Of a stretch of 6,341 nt of DNA, positions 4,900 to 6,341 are shown piece after piece. The position numbers and the translations under genes were made by a program. Source of the DNA: Chloroflexota bacterium. Its GTDB lineage: Bacteria; Chloroflexota; Limnocylindria; P2-11E. Each line of letters begins with the position of its first letter. The first letter of the stretch is position 1. The notes beneath the pieces are model-generated. The model was given only the letters and a program-made list of their open reading frames with translations. It was not told where the DNA came from and did no database searches. The stretch covers positions 1 to 6,341 of the forward strand of contig JACDAF010000390.1 in NCBI GenBank assembly GCA_013695575.1. The letters are read 5' to 3'.

Positions 4900-6129
4900 A
4901 TGTCGGGGACGACTCGCGGCCAAGTCCCCCCGGGCGAGACCCCATCCCCGCCCGGACCACGCAAATACGTTGCGACGCACCGCTGGATCACGTTCCGCGC
5001 GGACCTCAGCCACGTGGGTATCGAACTCTGGCTATTGCTCGGCGAGGCGATGTCGAAGATCGCTCACATCGCCGGTGTTCCGCTCTTGCCAGAGACCGCA
5101 GACCGCCTACATCACCTGTACCTGGCAAAGGGCGCGCTCGCGACGACCGCTATCGAGGGCAACACGCTGACCGAGGAGCAGGTCCTGCAGCACCTCGAAG
5201 GGAAGCTCAAGCTCCCGGCCTCGCAGCAGTACCTGACCAAAGAGATCGACAACATCCTGGCCGCATCGAACACGATCGCACAAGACGTCATCCGTGGAGC
5301 CGACGGATCTCTCTCAGCCGACCGAATTCGAGCCTTCAACCGCCTCGTTCTCGATGGTCTCCAACTCGACGACGACGTCGTTCCGGGGGAGTTTCGCCAA
5401 CACTCGGTTGTCGTCGCGAACTATCGGGGAGTTCCGGCGGAGGACTGCGAGTTCCTCGTCAGCGAGATGTCGAAGTGGCTGAATCATCCCTCTCTCGGCG
5501 GTGGTACGAAGACGATGCCACCGATCGGATACGCGATCCTGCGGGCGGTCCTCGCGCACCTGTATCTCGCATGGATCCACCCCTTCGGCGACGGCAATGG
5601 CCGGACCGCCCGCCTGCTGGAGCTACAGATCCTCCTGGCCGCGGGCGTGCCGATGCCGGCGGCACACCTGCTCAGCAATCACTACAACCACACTCGGAGC
5701 GAGTACTACCGAGTTCTCGCAAGAACGAGCAGTTCTGGCGGGGACGTCATACCGTTCGTGCTCTATGCCGTGCGCGGGTTCGTGGACGGGCTCAGGGCGC
5801 AGTTGGACGTGATTCGAGAGCAACAGTGGGAGGTGGCCTGGGAGAACTATGTCCACCGAGCCTTCAAGGACAACAAGGGCCCGACTGCTGAGCGGCGTCG
5901 ATGGTTGGCACTCGATCTCACGAAGAGCGGCGGACCTGTTCCGCGTTCAGCGATCCGCGACCTCACTCCCAGGCTCGCACGGGCATATGCCTCCAAGACG
6001 GAGAAGACGCTGACCAGAGACCTCAACGCTCTTCACCGGATGCGGCTGGTGCTACGAGAGAAGGATGGGTACAGGGCGAACCGCACGCTAATCATCGCGT
6101 TCCTCCCCGCGAAGGTTCGTGAAGGCTGA
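4900..6129 (+). CDS. Class II Fic-family protein with C-terminal winged helix (probable AMP-transferase)
   Basis: Fic proteins usually transfer AMP from ATP onto a hydroxyl of a target protein. This 409-residue protein has a Pro/Gly-rich N-terminus (about residues 8-20) and an alpha-helical N-terminal domain holding the inhibitory motif TTAIEGN (82-88), which fits (S/T)xxxE(G/N) with Glu86; its place before the Fic core defines class II and predicts an auto-inhibited resting state. GEFR (163-166) precedes the flap, and the catalytic HPFGDGNGRTAR (227-238) is complete, with His227. A C-terminal winged-helix domain is suggested around 341-395, with KTEKTLTRDLNALHRM as the recognition-helix region. 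ATG 4900 is supported by TATAAT 8 bases upstream; Met51 is a less likely alternative. Sampled lines are mostly about 55-62% GC, below the pur genes, which hints at transfer. Target unknown; de-AMPylation or another transfer is possible. Confidence 0.9.
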   Translation: MSGTTRGQVPPGETPSPPGPRKYVATHRWITFRADLSHVGIELWLLLGEAMSKIAHIAGVPLLPETADRLHHLYLAKGALATTAIEGNTLTEEQVLQHLEGKLKLPASQQYLTKEIDNILAASNTIAQDVIRGADGSLSADRIRAFNRLVLDGLQLDDDVVPGEFRQHSVVVANYRGVPAEDCEFLVSEMSKWLNHPSLGGGTKTMPPIGYAILRAVLAHLYLAWIHPFGDGNGRTARLLELQILLAAGVPMPAAHLLSNHYNHTRSEYYRVLARTSSSGGDVIPFVLYAVRGFVDGLRAQLDVIREQQWEVAWENYVHRAFKDNKGPTAERRRWLALDLTKSGGPVPRSAIRDLTPRLARAYASKTEKTLTRDLNALHRMRLVLREKDGYRANRTLIIAFLPAKVREG

Positions 6130-6153
6130 CTATCTCCATCAGCCACGTCGTCA

Positions 6154-6181
6154 CTGACCCGGCACGGCATCTGCGTATATA
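6154..6181 (+). promoter_or_regulatory. Possible promoter of the downstream nucleotidyltransferase gene
   Basis: CTGACC (6154-6159) and TATATA (6176-6181), 16 bp apart, resemble -35 and -10 boxes in the 61-base gap after the Fic gene. The -10 touches the Shine-Dalgarno, so a transcript from here would begin close to the ATG and lose that site. The two signals therefore conflict, and the AT patch may just be unstructured sequence around the ribosome binding site. Confidence 0.25.
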
Positions 6182-6186
6182 AGGAG
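6181..6186 (+). promoter_or_regulatory. Shine-Dalgarno of the nucleotidyltransferase-fold gene
   Basis: AAGGAG ends 4 bases before the ATG at 6191, slightly tight but usable. It fixes the start of the last, truncated gene. Confidence 0.65.
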
Positions 6187-6190
6187 CGGT

Positions 6191-6341
6191 ATGGATCTCT
6201 TCGAGAAGCAGGCACAGATCCAGTCGCTCTTCCAGACGACCCCCGTCGACGCCGCCTACGCGCAGGGAACCGCCTCCGGCCGCCGGCTCGCCGGCAACTA
6301 CTCGGACCTCGACGTCGCGCTGCTCCTCGTCGACAAGGTGA
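6191..6341 (+). CDS. Nucleotidyltransferase-fold (MNT-like) protein, N-terminal 50 codons, 3' end outside window
   Basis: The 50 visible residues have the layout of the start of the minimal nucleotidyltransferase (MNT/KNT-like, pol-beta superfamily) fold: a short helix (LFEKQAQIQSLFQ), a strand (VDAAYAQ), a Gly-rich turn (GTASGRRLAG, 26-35) and SDLDVALLL (38-46) with the paired metal-binding acids Asp39 and Asp41. The usual GS of the turn is GT, and the distance from this Gly to SDxD is one residue longer than typical. MNT proteins include antitoxins that AMPylate HEPN toxins, as well as aminoglycoside-modifying enzymes and many of unknown role. GC is about 67% by hand count, closer to the pur genes than to the Fic gene. 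The start is supported by AAGGAG. The family call rests on one motif, and function cannot be assigned from the fragment. Confidence 0.65.
   Translation, partial: MDLFEKQAQIQSLFQTTPVDAAYAQGTASGRRLAGNYSDLDVALLLVDKV

Noticed and set aside
4545..4991. 148-codon minus-strand open frame spanning the purQ-fic gap
   Set aside because: It covers purQ antisense and runs across a well-formed + strand promoter; no recognisable protein features or convincing start signal.
1..6341. CRISPR arrays, tRNA or rRNA genes, insertion sequences
   Set aside because: No regularly spaced repeats of CRISPR length, no cloverleaf or rRNA-like sequence, and no transposase motif or terminal repeats were seen.

Overview
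This window comes from a high-GC bacterial chromosome. It holds the tail and middle of a de novo purine (IMP) biosynthesis operon, followed by a Fic-family gene and the start of a nucleotidyltransferase-fold gene. All convincing genes are on the + strand. Sampled 60-base lines of the pur genes run about 67-82% GC by hand count. A separate small PurS, a ~300-residue PurC, densely overlapping genes with GTG starts and a DinB-type protein inside the operon fit a high-GC Gram-positive-like or Chloroflexota-like lineage. That placement is inference; the window has no rRNA or other marker to settle it.

Region 1 (1-4023) is a tightly packed block: the 3' part of purD, then purE, purB, purC, purS and a small DinB-like four-helix-bundle gene. 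Every junction overlaps by 1-8 bases (GTGAGTAA, GTGA, GTGA, TGATG, ATGA), so translation is probably coupled. PurD makes GAR. PurS, with PurQ and a PurL not seen here, makes FGAM. PurE, PurC and PurB then carry AIR through CAIR and SAICAR to AICAR. No purK lies next to purE and no purL follows purQ in this window.

Region 2 (4024-4073) is the first real gap in the operon. It holds a perfect 12-bp hairpin that ends exactly where the purQ Shine-Dalgarno begins. purQ (4074-4766) is a complete glutaminase subunit with an intact catalytic triad but an altered N-terminal motif.

Region 3 (4767-4899) separates purQ from the next gene. It contains a nested dyad, an imperfect direct repeat, three GACAT words spaced exactly 12 bp apart, and a perfect TATAAT whose expected transcription start falls at or next to the ATG of the following gene. 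This looks like a leaderless, possibly repressed promoter.

Region 4 (4900-6341) carries a class II Fic protein (intact inhibitory motif, intact HPFxDGNGR motif, C-terminal winged helix) with visibly lower GC (about 55-62% in most sampled lines). After 61 bp comes the first 50 codons of an MNT-type nucleotidyltransferase-fold protein, cut by the window end. The Fic gene sits where purL might be expected and may have been inserted. Two adjacent genes of nucleotidyl-transfer families are the most interesting candidate system here, but the second is too incomplete to make a firm claim.
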